From the NCBI GenBank assembly GCA_903837785.1, contig CAILVY010000109.1, positions 1 through 35,462 on the forward strand: 35,462 nt of DNA. The letters are read 5' to 3'. Below the pieces are notes generated by a model, which was not told where the DNA came from, did no database searches, and saw only the letters and a list, made by a program, of their open reading frames with translations. Numbering within the stretch: the first letter of the stretch is position 1; each line of letters starts with the position of its first letter. A program made the translations under genes and the position numbers. Source of the stretch: Candidatus Hydrogenedentota bacterium. Its GTDB lineage: Bacteria > Hydrogenedentota > Hydrogenedentia > Hydrogenedentales > CAILVY01. Below, piece after piece: positions 5,823-14,289 of the stretch.

Positions 5823-7277
5823 ATGAAGCGAAGTGTGTGTATTACCGTCCTTGTTTGTGCGGCCGCGCTGCTCTCGCCGTGGGCGGCGGGCAGTGCCGTC
5901 GGTGCAACGGAAGTTTCCGCTGCGGCGGCGACGCCGGGATTGCTGTGGGTGCTTCCGTTCGTGGGCATTCTACTGACGATCGCCCTGTTTCCGCTGATCC
6001 CGCAGTTGTCGGAGTGGTGGGAACACAACCGCAACAAACTGATCGTGTCCGTGGTGCTGTCCGGGGCGGTTTGCGGGTACTATGCCTTGCGCGGGTACGG
6101 TTTTGCCGGGTCGGCGCCCGGCCTGCATGCGGTGGCGGATGTGCTGCGGCATTCGATTATCGGCGACTACATCCCGTTCATCGTGCTGTTGTTCAGCCTG
6201 TATACGATCAGCGGGGGCATCCGGCTGAGCGGGGACATTCCGGCGCACCCGTTGACGAACTGCGGATTTCTGCTGATGGGCGCGGTGGCGGCGAGCTTCA
6301 TCGGGACGACCGGCGCCTCCATGCTGCTGATCCGGCCGTTGCTCCAGATCAACAGCGAGCGGCGCCATGTGAAGCACACCGTCATCTTCTTCATCTTCCT
6401 CGTGAGCAACATAGGGGGAGCGTTGTTGCCGGTGGGCGATCCGCCGCTGTTTCTGGGGTATCTGCGCGGCGTGCCGTTCCTCTGGACGCTGCATCTGATC
6501 CCGATGTGGGCGGCGGCCACGGGGATCCTGCTGGCGCTTTATTTCCTGCTGGATTCCGTGGCGTATCGGCACGAGGCGAAGGCCGACGTGGCGCGGGATG
6601 AAAGCGTGCGGCGGGGCCTGAAACTCGAAGGCAAACGCAATTTCGTGCTGCTGGGCGCGGTCGTGCTGGCGGTGGGCCTGCTGGTGCCGGGGCAGCGGCT
6701 GCCGCTGACGTCGTGGGTGGTGCCCAATCTCTATCTTCGGGAAATCGCGCAACTGGTGCTGGCCGGCTTGAGCCTGGCGTTGACCTCCAAGCGCATCCAC
6801 AAGGAGAACCACTTCAATTTTTCGGCCATCGGCGAAGTGGCGTGCCTGTTCATCGGGATCTTCATCACGATGCAGGTGCCTATCGAGATCCTGAAGATCA
6901 AGGGCGAGGCGTTGGGCGTGACGGCGCCGATGCACTTCTTCTGGGCGAGCGGTGCCCTCTCGAGCTTCCTCGACAATGCGCCGACGTACGTAGTCTTCTT
7001 TGAACTGGCGGGCAGCCTGCACGTGGGCGGCGCGGCGGTGCTGGGCAACGTGGCCACGGCCACGGGCCAGATCGCGGTGGCCAACCTGCTGGCGATTTCC
7101 TGCGGCGCGGTCTTCATGGGCGCCAACACGTACATCGGCAACGGGCCTAACTTCCTCGTGAAGAGCATCGCCGAGCACCGCGGCGTAAAGATGCCAAGTT
7201 TCTTCGGCTACATGCTGTACAGCGGCGGCATCCTGATTCCGCTGTTCGTGCTGTTGTCGCTGATTTTCTTCCGCTAG
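5823..7277 (+). CDS. NhaD/CitMHS-type sodium:proton antiporter
   Basis: This is a 484-residue polytopic membrane protein. It has a signal-peptide-like start (residues 1-28) and about 11-12 hydrophobic segments. Landmarks are 'LTIALFPLIPQLSEWWEHN', 'TTGASMLLIRPLL', 'VSNIGGALLPVGDPPLFLG' and 'ALSSFLDNAPTYVVFFELA'. The last two match the conserved half-site motifs of the ion transporter superfamily in NhaD-like exchangers ('NiGgal.PiGdPp' and 'SsflDNaPt'). The likely role is sodium or proton exchange across the inner membrane; substrate choice within the superfamily cannot be fixed from sequence. The gene is monocistronic and divergent from the GH3 gene. An AAAGAAGAAA stretch precedes the ATG. 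Confidence 0.85.
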   Translation: MKRSVCITVLVCAAALLSPWAAGSAVGATEVSAAAATPGLLWVLPFVGILLTIALFPLIPQLSEWWEHNRNKLIVSVVLSGAVCGYYALRGYGFAGSAPGLHAVADVLRHSIIGDYIPFIVLLFSLYTISGGIRLSGDIPAHPLTNCGFLLMGAVAASFIGTTGASMLLIRPLLQINSERRHVKHTVIFFIFLVSNIGGALLPVGDPPLFLGYLRGVPFLWTLHLIPMWAAATGILLALYFLLDSVAYRHEAKADVARDESVRRGLKLEGKRNFVLLGAVVLAVGLLVPGQRLPLTSWVVPNLYLREIAQLVLAGLSLALTSKRIHKENHFNFSAIGEVACLFIGIFITMQVPIEILKIKGEALGVTAPMHFFWASGALSSFLDNAPTYVVFFELAGSLHVGGAAVLGNVATATGQIAVANLLAISCGAVFMGANTYIGNGPNFLVKSIAEHRGVKMPSFFGYMLYSGGILIPLFVLLSLIFFR

Positions 7278-7304
7278 GAGGAGGCGTGTTGGCGTGGGGC
7301 TGCC

Positions 7305-8054
7305 TCAGCCGATGGGGCCGTCGGGCGCAGGGATTTCCTGCTCGATGCATTCGTCCGGGTTGAGGGCGGCCTGATTGCGGGCGAGTCCGTGGAAGACGCA
7401 CCACGCGATGGCGGCGTCGCGGATGCCGTGAAAGAAGCGCTTCATGCCGTACTTGGATTTGCCGAAGCGGCGGGGGTAGTGAACGACGGGGATTTCGCCG
7501 ACGCGGTAGCCCATGTGCGCCGCGAAGACGACGATCATGCGGTGCATGTCGCTGTAGAGGGGCAGGCGCCGGGCCACCTCCAGGCGCATGGCCTTGAAGC
7601 CCGTGTTGATGTCGTGGGTACGGAGGCCGAAGAGCCACGCCACGAATCCGTTGTACACGCGCGAGGGGATGGTCTTGTGCCAGGGATCCTGACGCTTGGC
7701 TTTCCAGCCGCAGACGAGGTCGTAGCCTTCGTCGATCTTGGCGAGCAGTGCCGGGATTTCCTCGGGGTTGTCCTGAAGGTCGGCATCCATCGTGATGACG
7801 ATATCGCCACGGGCGCGTTCGAAGGCGGTGGCGAGGGCCTGGGTCTTGCCGAAATTGCGGCGGAACTTGATGATTTCGATGGCGGGAAAGCGCTTTTGGA
7901 GCGCGCGCAACTCGTCGAAAGAGCCGTCCGTGCTGCCGTCGTCGACGAAAAGCATCCGGTGCGGGAAGGTGCAGGCCACTTGTGAAATGCCGGAGACGAG
8001 CGCCTCGAGCGTGTCACACTCATTATAGACCGGTACGACAAAGACTACGTTCAT
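7305..8054 (-). CDS. Family 2 glycosyltransferase, dolichol-phosphate-mannose-synthase-like
   Basis: A 249-residue GT-A fold enzyme starts 'VFVVPVYNE'. It has the nucleotide-binding VDDGSTDGS (37-45) and the metal-binding DADLQDNPEE (90-99). Also present are RRNFGKTQAL (65-74) and the acceptor region 'INTGFKAMR' (149-157). These are the hallmarks of the DPM1/polyprenyl-phosphate glycosyltransferase subgroup, which moves a sugar from a nucleotide donor to a lipid phosphate at the cytoplasmic face. There is no C-terminal membrane anchor, unlike the two-helix GtrB type. Its ORF converges on the antiporter with 27 bases between. The donor sugar and acceptor cannot be read from sequence. Confidence 0.85.
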   Translation of the reverse strand: MNVVFVVPVYNECDTLEALVSGISQVACTFPHRMLFVDDGSTDGSFDELRALQKRFPAIEIIKFRRNFGKTQALATAFERARGDIVITMDADLQDNPEEIPALLAKIDEGYDLVCGWKAKRQDPWHKTIPSRVYNGFVAWLFGLRTHDINTGFKAMRLEVARRLPLYSDMHRMIVVFAAHMGYRVGEIPVVHYPRRFGKSKYGMKRFFHGIRDAAIAWCVFHGLARNQAALNPDECIEQEIPAPDGPIG

Positions 8055-8280
8055 GCGCGCATTCTACCTGAGAACGCCCCGCAGAGAAAACCTGGCCGCG
8101 CCCGCGACGCGTCAATCCTCCCTCCGGGTGTGCACAGAACCACCTCCGTGCAGGGGTTGAGGTCTGTTTCTCCTGCCCCGGCGAGGCCTTCCCCTATGCG
8201 GAAGTGCAGGGATAACGCGACCACGCTCGCGCGAACCGGACGTCCGGGCCGGAATGTGATAGACTGTGCTCGTTTGTCCT

Positions 8281-10110
8281 ATGGCGAATGCGGCAGGTAC
8301 CATGGAAAAGTTGTACCTCATCAATGCGGCACTTATTTTCAGCGCGGGTATCGCGCTGTATCTGGCGTGGTATGGGTGGTCGCAGGGCACGGCGCGCGCG
8401 AGCCGCTACTTCTCCTGGCTCATGCTGGCTGTGGCCGAGTATTCGCTCGCCGTGGCGTTCGAACTTTCCACGACCGATATTGCCTCCAAGATCTTCTGGT
8501 CCAAGGTCCAATACGTCGGCGCAGTGAGCCTGGCGCCCCTGTGGCTGCTGGTGGCCGTGAGCTATGGCCAGCGCGAGGCCTGGCTCACGCGGCGCCGGGT
8601 CTTGTGCTTGTGGATCATCCCCGTGCTCTCGCTGGTGCTGGCGTGGACAAACGAGTGGCATCACCTCATCTGGACGGAGGTGCGGCTCCTGGGGGATCGC
8701 TCGGGGCATCTCGCGGAGTACAAGCATGGCTTGCCCTTTGAAGTGTTCATCGCGTACAGCTACCTGTTGATCCTGCTGGGTTCCATTTCGCTGATTGGAA
8801 CGGCGCTGGGCACCACCCGGGGGCACCGGGCCGAGATGGTTGTGCTGGTTCTGGCGGCGCTGGCGCCGTGGGCGGTGCACGCGCTGGCCTTTGCACGCCT
8901 GAATCCTTTGGCCGGCCTGGAACATGTGCCGCTGGCCTTCGCGGTGACGGGTGTGCTCCTGGCGTGGGGGATCTTCCGATTGGGGATGTTGCGCAGCATG
9001 CCGATTGCCTACGAAGCGGTCCTGGCCGGCATGAGCGAGGGGGCCGTTATTCTGGACCGGGACGGTCGGGTGGTCGAGGTCAATCCCGCGGCGGGGCGCA
9101 TGCTGGGCCTGCCGCCGAAGCTGACGGGCGGGCGCCTGGAATCGAGGCTGGGCGAGCGTTTCGACCCCATCCGGCATGCCGGAGAGACGTTCGAGGTTGA
9201 ATTGACTTCGTCGGAACCCGGACCGGGCGAGCGGCGTTGGGTGGAGGGCCGCTTCGGATCATTATTCGATCATCGCGGCGCACGGATTGGGACGCTGTTG
9301 CTGTCCCGGGATATTACGGAGAGAAAGCGGACGGAGGATGCCCAGCGCCGGCTGGATGCCCGGATGCTGCAAATGCGGAAGCTGGAGAGTCTGGGCATCA
9401 TGGCGGGGGGGATTGCCCATGACTTCAATAACATGTTGACGGCCATCGTGGGCAATGCGGAACTGGTCCTGCTCGAGACGCCCGAATCGTCTCCGGCCAC
9501 CGAGCGCATTCACCGGCTCATCGAGGTGGGCCAGCGGGCCGGCGAGCTCTGCGGACAGATGCTCGCGTATTCGGGAAAAGGCCTTTTCGCTGCCGTGCCG
9601 GTGAATCTCTCGGAAGTAGTGGACGGGATGCTTCAGGCAATTGATGATTCCGTGTCGCGGGAGGTCAGCCTCCGGTACTCCTTGGCGCGGGACTTGCCGT
9701 TGATTGAAGCCGACGTGGAGCAGCTTCAACAGACGCTTCTGGGCCTGGTGATGAATGCGTACGAGGCGCTGCCGGACGGGCGCGGGGACATCAGCATCCG
9801 CACGGGGGTGACGGAGATCATGCATAGCCTGGCGGACGAGAGCGGGGTGCACGGAGAACTTCGGCCGGGGCTGTATGTCTTCCTGGAGGTGAGCGATAGC
9901 GGGTGCGGGATTGATCGGGCCACTTTCGACAAGATCTTCGATCCGTTCTTTTCGACGAAGTTCCCTGGCCGCGGACTCGGTCTCGCGGCCGCCCGGGGCA
10001 TCGCCCTGGCCCACCGGGGGGCGATCAGGGCACAGAGTGAACCCGGCAAGGGGGCTACGTTCAGCGTGTTCTTCCCGGTTTCCGAGCCGGAGCCTGTTTC
10101 TGCCGCCTGA
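8281..10110 (+). CDS. Membrane sensor histidine kinase (7TM-PAS-HisKA-HATPase)
   Basis: From the ATG at 8281 the protein has 609 residues. A GTG at 8266 and an ATG at 8302 (just before the first helix) are alternative starts, and none has a strong ribosome site. Residues 1-235 hold about seven hydrophobic segments of the histidine-kinase 7TM sensor kind. A PAS domain covers about 240-352 (GAVILDRDGRVVEVNPAA ... RDITERK). The HisKA motif IAHDFNNML carries the phosphoacceptor His380. The HATPase domain has MNAYEALPDG near 490, DSGCGID and GLGLAAARG near 566. There is no receiver domain and no adjacent response regulator, so the partner is elsewhere. A 9-bp inverted repeat follows the stop. Confidence 0.9.
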   Translation: MANAAGTMEKLYLINAALIFSAGIALYLAWYGWSQGTARASRYFSWLMLAVAEYSLAVAFELSTTDIASKIFWSKVQYVGAVSLAPLWLLVAVSYGQREAWLTRRRVLCLWIIPVLSLVLAWTNEWHHLIWTEVRLLGDRSGHLAEYKHGLPFEVFIAYSYLLILLGSISLIGTALGTTRGHRAEMVVLVLAALAPWAVHALAFARLNPLAGLEHVPLAFAVTGVLLAWGIFRLGMLRSMPIAYEAVLAGMSEGAVILDRDGRVVEVNPAAGRMLGLPPKLTGGRLESRLGERFDPIRHAGETFEVELTSSEPGPGERRWVEGRFGSLFDHRGARIGTLLLSRDITERKRTEDAQRRLDARMLQMRKLESLGIMAGGIAHDFNNMLTAIVGNAELVLLETPESSPATERIHRLIEVGQRAGELCGQMLAYSGKGLFAAVPVNLSEVVDGMLQAIDDSVSREVSLRYSLARDLPLIEADVEQLQQTLLGLVMNAYEALPDGRGDISIRTGVTEIMHSLADESGVHGELRPGLYVFLEVSDSGCGIDRATFDKIFDPFFSTKFPGRGLGLAAARGIALAHRGAIRAQSEPGKGATFSVFFPVSEPEPVSAA

Positions 10111-10112
10111 AG

Positions 10113-10148
10113 GCCGTTCGGCGCTTGTCCGGGCCGTCTCCGAACGGC
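10113..10148. terminator. Bidirectional terminator-like inverted repeat
   Basis: GCCGTTCGG (10113-10121) and CCGAACGGC (10140-10148) are perfect 9-base arms around an 18-base loop. They lie exactly between the convergent kinase and ExbD-like genes. No T-run is present. Confidence 0.4.
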
Positions 10149-10156
10149 AAGGGCGT

Positions 10157-10585
10157 TCAAGAGGGTCCGGTTTGTTCCGTGTCGGGGCTGGTGGGGATGA
10201 TTAGTTGCGCGCCGCCCACGGCGCGGGCGATATCGATAACAGTGAGCACATCCTGGAAATCGGCGTGTTTGTCCGCGCGCAGCAGCAGGGGGGCATTGGG
10301 TTCGGCCTGGACGATGGCAGCGAGTTCCGTCTTGAGTTCTTCCGGGCTGAGCTTGCGCGTGCCGAAGAAAAGGCCGCCCGCGGCGTCCACGATGATCTCG
10401 CGGGGGTTGCCTTCCTGATTGGCGGCGGTATCGGCATGCGGAAGGACAATATCGACGCCAAGCGCGTTCTTGAACGTGCTGGAGAGCATGAAGAAGATGA
10501 GGAGCATGAACAGGACGTCAATCAGCGAGGTGAGATTGACGTAAGGCCGCCGTTCGCGGCGGTGCATGCCAAAGGCGCCTTCCAT
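10157..10585 (-). CDS. ExbD/TolR-like biopolymer transport protein
   Basis: The 142-residue protein is read from the ATG at 10585, supported by GGAGGA eight bases upstream; the same frame stays open much further upstream without coding character. After a basic N-terminus, one membrane helix follows with the motif 'NLTSLIDVLFMLLIFFML', in which Asp23 is the proton-pathway Asp conserved in ExbD/TolR. Residues 45-135 form the periplasmic domain, ending 'VLTVIDIARAVGGAQLIIPT'. ExbD works with an ExbB/TolQ channel to energise outer-membrane processes. No ExbB/TolQ gene is adjacent, so it must use one encoded elsewhere. Confidence 0.85.
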   Translation of the reverse strand: MEGAFGMHRRERRPYVNLTSLIDVLFMLLIFFMLSSTFKNALGVDIVLPHADTAANQEGNPREIIVDAAGGLFFGTRKLSPEELKTELAAIVQAEPNAPLLLRADKHADFQDVLTVIDIARAVGGAQLIIPTSPDTEQTGPS

Positions 10586-10768
10586 GTATGCCGTCCTCCG
10601 GGGCGGATTGTAGGGGAAGAGCACAATCGGGAGCAAGGCGCCGCGGCATTTCGCGTCCGGCGTTCGCGGGTGAATCCCGCCCTGTAGCTGTTGAGTCCAA
10701 CAGGGAGAGCAGCGAGCCGCGGCGAGGTCTTCTCTCTGACCTGCGCGGGCCGCAGGGGAGGAGCAGAT

Positions 10769-11755
10769 GTGAGTGGACGCATGAAACGGATAGCCATGGG
10801 CGTGTCCTTGGCGGTGGCCAGGGGGTGTGTGGCACTCGCCGCGGCGGGATTGGCGCTCACGCTGTTTCCGGCGGGTTTCTGGCTGCTGGACGATGCGGCG
10901 TATTGGGTGCCGTGCTATGTTGCGATCGCTTTGGCCGGTGCGGCGGGCTGCCTGTGGTTTCGTGCGTGGAAATGGGGCGGGGTGGGCGTGGCGGCCGTGG
11001 CACTGGCGGGCGCGCTGATGGTTCCCAGCTATCTTGCACCCCCGAATCCCGCGGCGGCGGGCCAGGAAGCGAATCTGCGGATCCTTCAGGCGAACGTGTT
11101 CGAGCACGGGGGCGACCCGGAGGCGCTGATGCGGCTTATCCGCGAAACGTCTCCGGACGTGGTGCTCCTGCAGGAATCGGGCGACCCCTGGGAGGCATCG
11201 CTTCGCCCGCTGGATTCGAAGTATCCCTACAAGTCCTTTGTGCCGCGCTATCCGGGGGGCGAGTTGGGCATGGGGCATTTGTGGCGCATTGTGGCCGATG
11301 CGCCGCGCGCGCTGTGCGAGGAGGGGCTTCCGGCCACGGAAATGCGGCTGCACGTGGCAGGCCGGAGCGTGCGGCTGCTGCATGCGCACACAGCCTCGCC
11401 GCATTCTCCGCGGCGCGCCCGCAGCCACTACAAGCAGATGCAGGATCTGACGTCGTATGCGGCGAAGGTCGAGGGTCCGCTCATTCTCGCGGGCGACCTG
11501 AACACTTCTTTGTGGTCGAAGCCGTACAAGCGCTTGATCGCGGCGGCCCGGCTCATCAATGCGCGGCAGGGCTTTGGGGTGCTGGGCACGTGGCCCTCCT
11601 TTCTGGGTCCGCTGCGCACGACGCTGGACAACATGCTGGTCAGTCCGGAGATCCGCGTGGTGCGCACGTGGGTGGGTCCCGGCATCGGCTCGGACCACCG
11701 GCCCCTGATCACGGACCTGTATGTCGCGCCGGCGCTTGCCGCCCGGCCGCGTTAG
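10769..11755 (+). CDS. Membrane-anchored endonuclease/exonuclease/phosphatase-family protein
   Basis: The GTG at 10769 is chosen because GGGGAGGAG ends five bases before it; the ATG at 10781 is too far from that site. The 328-residue product has three N-terminal hydrophobic segments (about 12-90). An EEP domain follows (about 103-320) with the metal and catalytic signature residues: Asn109 (LQANVF), Glu136 (LLQESGD), Asp243/Asn245 (AGDLNTS) and Asp309/His310 (GSDHRPL). EEP enzymes cleave phosphodiester bonds in nucleic acids, lipids or inositol phosphates. The membrane-anchored layout resembles the YafD-like group, whose substrate is unclear. Active-site residues appear intact. Confidence 0.85.
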   Translation: MSGRMKRIAMGVSLAVARGCVALAAAGLALTLFPAGFWLLDDAAYWVPCYVAIALAGAAGCLWFRAWKWGGVGVAAVALAGALMVPSYLAPPNPAAAGQEANLRILQANVFEHGGDPEALMRLIRETSPDVVLLQESGDPWEASLRPLDSKYPYKSFVPRYPGGELGMGHLWRIVADAPRALCEEGLPATEMRLHVAGRSVRLLHAHTASPHSPRRARSHYKQMQDLTSYAAKVEGPLILAGDLNTSLWSKPYKRLIAAARLINARQGFGVLGTWPSFLGPLRTTLDNMLVSPEIRVVRTWVGPGIGSDHRPLITDLYVAPALAARPR

Positions 11756-11805
11756 GCCGGTGCGTTCAGCCTTCGCCTTTCCGTGAAGGGCAGGCGCAGC
11801 TCTTC

Positions 11806-11834
11806 TTTCCAGTCAGACGCTTTCCGGGTATAAT
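11806..11834 (+). promoter_or_regulatory. Promoter of the corrinoid operon
   Basis: A perfect TATAAT lies at 11829-11834, with a weak -35 (TTTCCA, 11806-11811) at 17-base spacing. The poor -35 suggests an activator may be needed. The predicted leader to the ATG at 11982 is about 140 nt. I see no cobalamin-riboswitch B12 box in it. Confidence 0.45.
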
Positions 11835-11981
11835 GGAAACCGTTGGGAATGCAACCCACAGCGGGCACATTGCGCGCCGGGGACCATGCGGGTTGGGATA
11901 CCCATTTCTCCTGATCGGTAGGAGGCAGCACGTCGCGCCGCACCGCCGTTGGGCAGTGAAAAGAAGGGAGTGGGGGAAGCA

Positions 11982-13592
11982 ATGCCAACCTTGAATGTGG
12001 ATGATTTGGGCAGCAGGCATCTTGTCCCGTGTGCGGCGGGAACTTCTGTTCGTGACGCGTTGTTGTCCTCGGGCCAGGTTCTGCTGCGGGCAGACTGCAA
12101 CGGCATGGGGTCGTGCGGGCAGTGCATTGTCCGGATAGACCGCGCCGCGGAATATGCGCCCACGCCCGTGGAGTGCGCGCGGCTCAGCCCCGGGCAGTTG
12201 GACGCCGGATTGCGCCTGGCGTGTCAGGTGAAGCCGCGGACGGACCTTTGCGTGGAGACGCTTCGATCGTTCTCGGACGCTTCGGGCCGCCGTCTCGAGG
12301 CCGGGGAGTATTCCGTCTGCAGTCCTGCTGAGTCCTGCTCCTCCACGCCTCGCGAGGGGAACGGGCGCGCTCTGGGGATTGCCGTGGATCTCGGAAGCAC
12401 GCAAATCAAGCTGAGCCTCTGGAATCGGGAATCTTCCCTCCGCTTGTCGGGGCGTTCGATGCGCAATCCCCAGGGGGTCCAGGGCGCGGATGTGCTGTCG
12501 CGCATTGCGGCCGCTTCGGCCTCGCAGGCGGCGGCGGACCGCATCAGTGCGCTGGCGAGGACGGCGATCGCCGGCGCCGTGCAGGCGATGACGGCGGAGG
12601 CGGGCTATCGGCCGGCCGACGTGGGCGAGATCGTCGTGGTGGGCAATACGGCCATGCTGGCCCTGCTGGCGAAGAAGAATCAGCGGCTGCTGCTGCAGCC
12701 GGAATACTGGTCCCGTCCCATTGACTGCATTCCGGAGGCCCCGGAAGCATTGCTTGCGTGCTGGGGCGTGGCCCCCGATGCGCGCCTTCGTGTCGTGCCG
12801 CCGCTGGCAGGTTTCGTGGGATCCGACCTCCTGGCAGGCGTTCTTGCCCTGGACCTTGCGAAGCGTCCCGCCGGGACTTTTCTGATCGATTTCGGCACCA
12901 ACTCCGAGATCGCATTCTGGGATGGTACGACGCTTTGGGTCACTTCGGCTGCCGGCGGACCGGCCTTTGAAGGCGGGGGGATCGGTTGCGGCATGTCTGC
13001 GGAACCGGGGGCCATCTATCGCGCGGTGCCTGCGGGGAACGGTTTGGGTTTCTCTTGCGCTGTTATCAGGGGTTCTTCGCCGTTAGGCATTTGCGGGTCT
13101 GGCCTAATCGATATTATTGCTTTTTTACGAAATGATGGTATACTAAATCGTCTCGGGAAGTTTGAGGGGTCACACGACAACATGTTCGTAGTCTCGCGGG
13201 ATACAGCCGAACTTACGGTGACGGAGCGCGATCTGGACCAGTTCATGCGCGCGAAGGCGGCGATTGGGGCGGGTATCAGCTGTCTGATGCAACGCTGCGA
13301 TGGCCGTGGGGCATCCTTGGGGGAGGTGTGCATTTCGGGGGCGTTCGGCCGCTGGTTGGACGTTCAGAATGCCCAGGCCTTGGGGGTGTTGCCGGCGCTG
13401 GCGCGGGAGCGGGTGGCACTGTGCGGCAATACGGCGCTGGCGGGGTGTGAACGGATCTTGTTGTCGCCGGACGCCGATGCGGTGCTGGAGCCGTTGCGGC
13501 GTGTTTGCAGGGTGCTCAACCTGGCGGAAGATCCGGACTTTGAGCGGTTCTACGTGGAGAATCTGTACTTGCAGCCGATGCGGCTGCACTAG
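11982..13592 (+). CDS. RACE-type reductive activator of corrinoid proteins (2Fe-2S + ASKHA)
   Basis: A 536-residue protein starts at the ATG at 11982 behind a GGGAGTGGGGGA purine run. Residues 1-95 are a 2Fe-2S ferredoxin domain with Cys39, Cys45 and Cys48 (CNGMGSCGQC) and Cys81 (LACQV). After a linker, residues 128-525 form the DUF4445/ASKHA domain. It has the nucleotide-binding 'GIAVDLGSTQIKLSLW', 'VVVGNTAMLALL', 'LIDFGTNSEIA' and 'GICGSGLIDIIAFL'. This family uses ATP and the iron-sulfur cluster to re-reduce inactive Co(II) corrinoid to Co(I), which fits the corrinoid-protein gene 35 bases downstream. It is the first gene of the operon. An AT-rich patch at 13115-13150 contrasts with its GC-rich surroundings. 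Confidence 0.9.
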   Translation: MPTLNVDDLGSRHLVPCAAGTSVRDALLSSGQVLLRADCNGMGSCGQCIVRIDRAAEYAPTPVECARLSPGQLDAGLRLACQVKPRTDLCVETLRSFSDASGRRLEAGEYSVCSPAESCSSTPREGNGRALGIAVDLGSTQIKLSLWNRESSLRLSGRSMRNPQGVQGADVLSRIAAASASQAAADRISALARTAIAGAVQAMTAEAGYRPADVGEIVVVGNTAMLALLAKKNQRLLLQPEYWSRPIDCIPEAPEALLACWGVAPDARLRVVPPLAGFVGSDLLAGVLALDLAKRPAGTFLIDFGTNSEIAFWDGTTLWVTSAAGGPAFEGGGIGCGMSAEPGAIYRAVPAGNGLGFSCAVIRGSSPLGICGSGLIDIIAFLRNDGILNRLGKFEGSHDNMFVVSRDTAELTVTERDLDQFMRAKAAIGAGISCLMQRCDGRGASLGEVCISGAFGRWLDVQNAQALGVLPALARERVALCGNTALAGCERILLSPDADAVLEPLRRVCRVLNLAEDPDFERFYVENLYLQPMRLH

Positions 13593-13627
13593 GGGGCAAG
13601 GGGCGTTCAATATGACGAGGGAGGCAC

Positions 13628-14287
13628 ATGCTGGAAGAATTCAAAGGGGAGTATAACGAGGCGTTGCTGGATACGGACCGGGACCGGGCGCTCGCGGCGA
13701 TTGACCGCGCGGTGGCCTCGGGGGTATCGCCGGAGGACGTGGTATTCAAGATAGTCGTCCCGGCCATCGAGGAGATGGTGAACTCGCTCGGCGGCAATCT
13801 GGACGCCAATCTGGCGCAGCATTTCATGACTTCGCAAATATCGGCGGAAGTGACGGAAGCGATGGTGGCCCGGTTCTCGGCGGAACCGGTGATGGTGGGC
13901 CGGGTCGTGATTGGAACGGCTGAGGGCGACCTGCACTCGCTTGGGAAGCGCATCGTGATGGGGTGTCTGAAGGCGCTGATGATAGAGACGCACGATTTGG
14001 GGGTGAATGTTACCCCGGAGCGTTTTGTCGAGGCGGCCATGACCCGTGAGGCGCAGGTGATCGGCATCTCGGCGATGATGGCGCACACCGCCCGGGGCGA
14101 GAACGGCTGCCAGAAGGTGCGGCAACTGCTGCGCGACCGCGGCCTGGAGAACCGGATCAAGATCATTGTCGGAGGGGCGCCGTATCGCTTTGACAGCGGG
14201 CTCTACCGGACCGTGGGCGCCGATGCGTGGGCGGAGGGCGGGATTTCGGCGGGCCGGACCATCTCGGCCCTCATTAAAGGGGTGTAG
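13628..14287 (+). CDS. Corrinoid (B12)-binding methyl-carrier protein
   Basis: A 219-residue protein has GAGGGAGG directly before the ATG. Residues 1-85 form the helical cap domain. Residues 90-215 are the Rossmann-type B12-binding domain with 'GTAEGDLHSLGKR', in which His103 is the expected lower cobalt ligand of the DxHxxG signature. 'VIGISAMMAHT' and 'KIIVGGAPYR' follow, completing the cofactor tail pocket. The size and order match MtaC/MtbC/MttC-type proteins that carry a methyl group on cobalt between two methyltransferases. It lies between the activator and the UroD-type methyltransferase, with two bases to the latter. All motifs look intact. Confidence 0.92.
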   Translation: MLEEFKGEYNEALLDTDRDRALAAIDRAVASGVSPEDVVFKIVVPAIEEMVNSLGGNLDANLAQHFMTSQISAEVTEAMVARFSAEPVMVGRVVIGTAEGDLHSLGKRIVMGCLKALMIETHDLGVNVTPERFVEAAMTREAQVIGISAMMAHTARGENGCQKVRQLLRDRGLENRIKIIVGGAPYRFDSGLYRTVGADAWAEGGISAGRTISALIKGV

Positions 14288-14289
14288 CG

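Noticed and set aside
5970..7178. A 402-residue minus-strand open frame
   Set aside because: It is antisense to the antiporter and has extreme His/Gln/Arg content typical of a shadow frame.
10688..10703. CTGTTG-AGTC-CAACAG small hairpin before the EEP gene
   Set aside because: The six-base stem is perfect but short, and nothing in its context supports a function.
10586..11698. Upstream extension of the ExbD-like frame to 513 residues
   Set aside because: The extension lies antisense to the EEP gene, is rich in His/Arg/Pro, and a good ribosome site supports the start at 10585.
11835..11981. Possible cobalamin riboswitch in the corrinoid operon leader
   Set aside because: I looked for the B12 box and the conserved GCCACTG core and found neither; only weak TGGG/CCCA stems are present.
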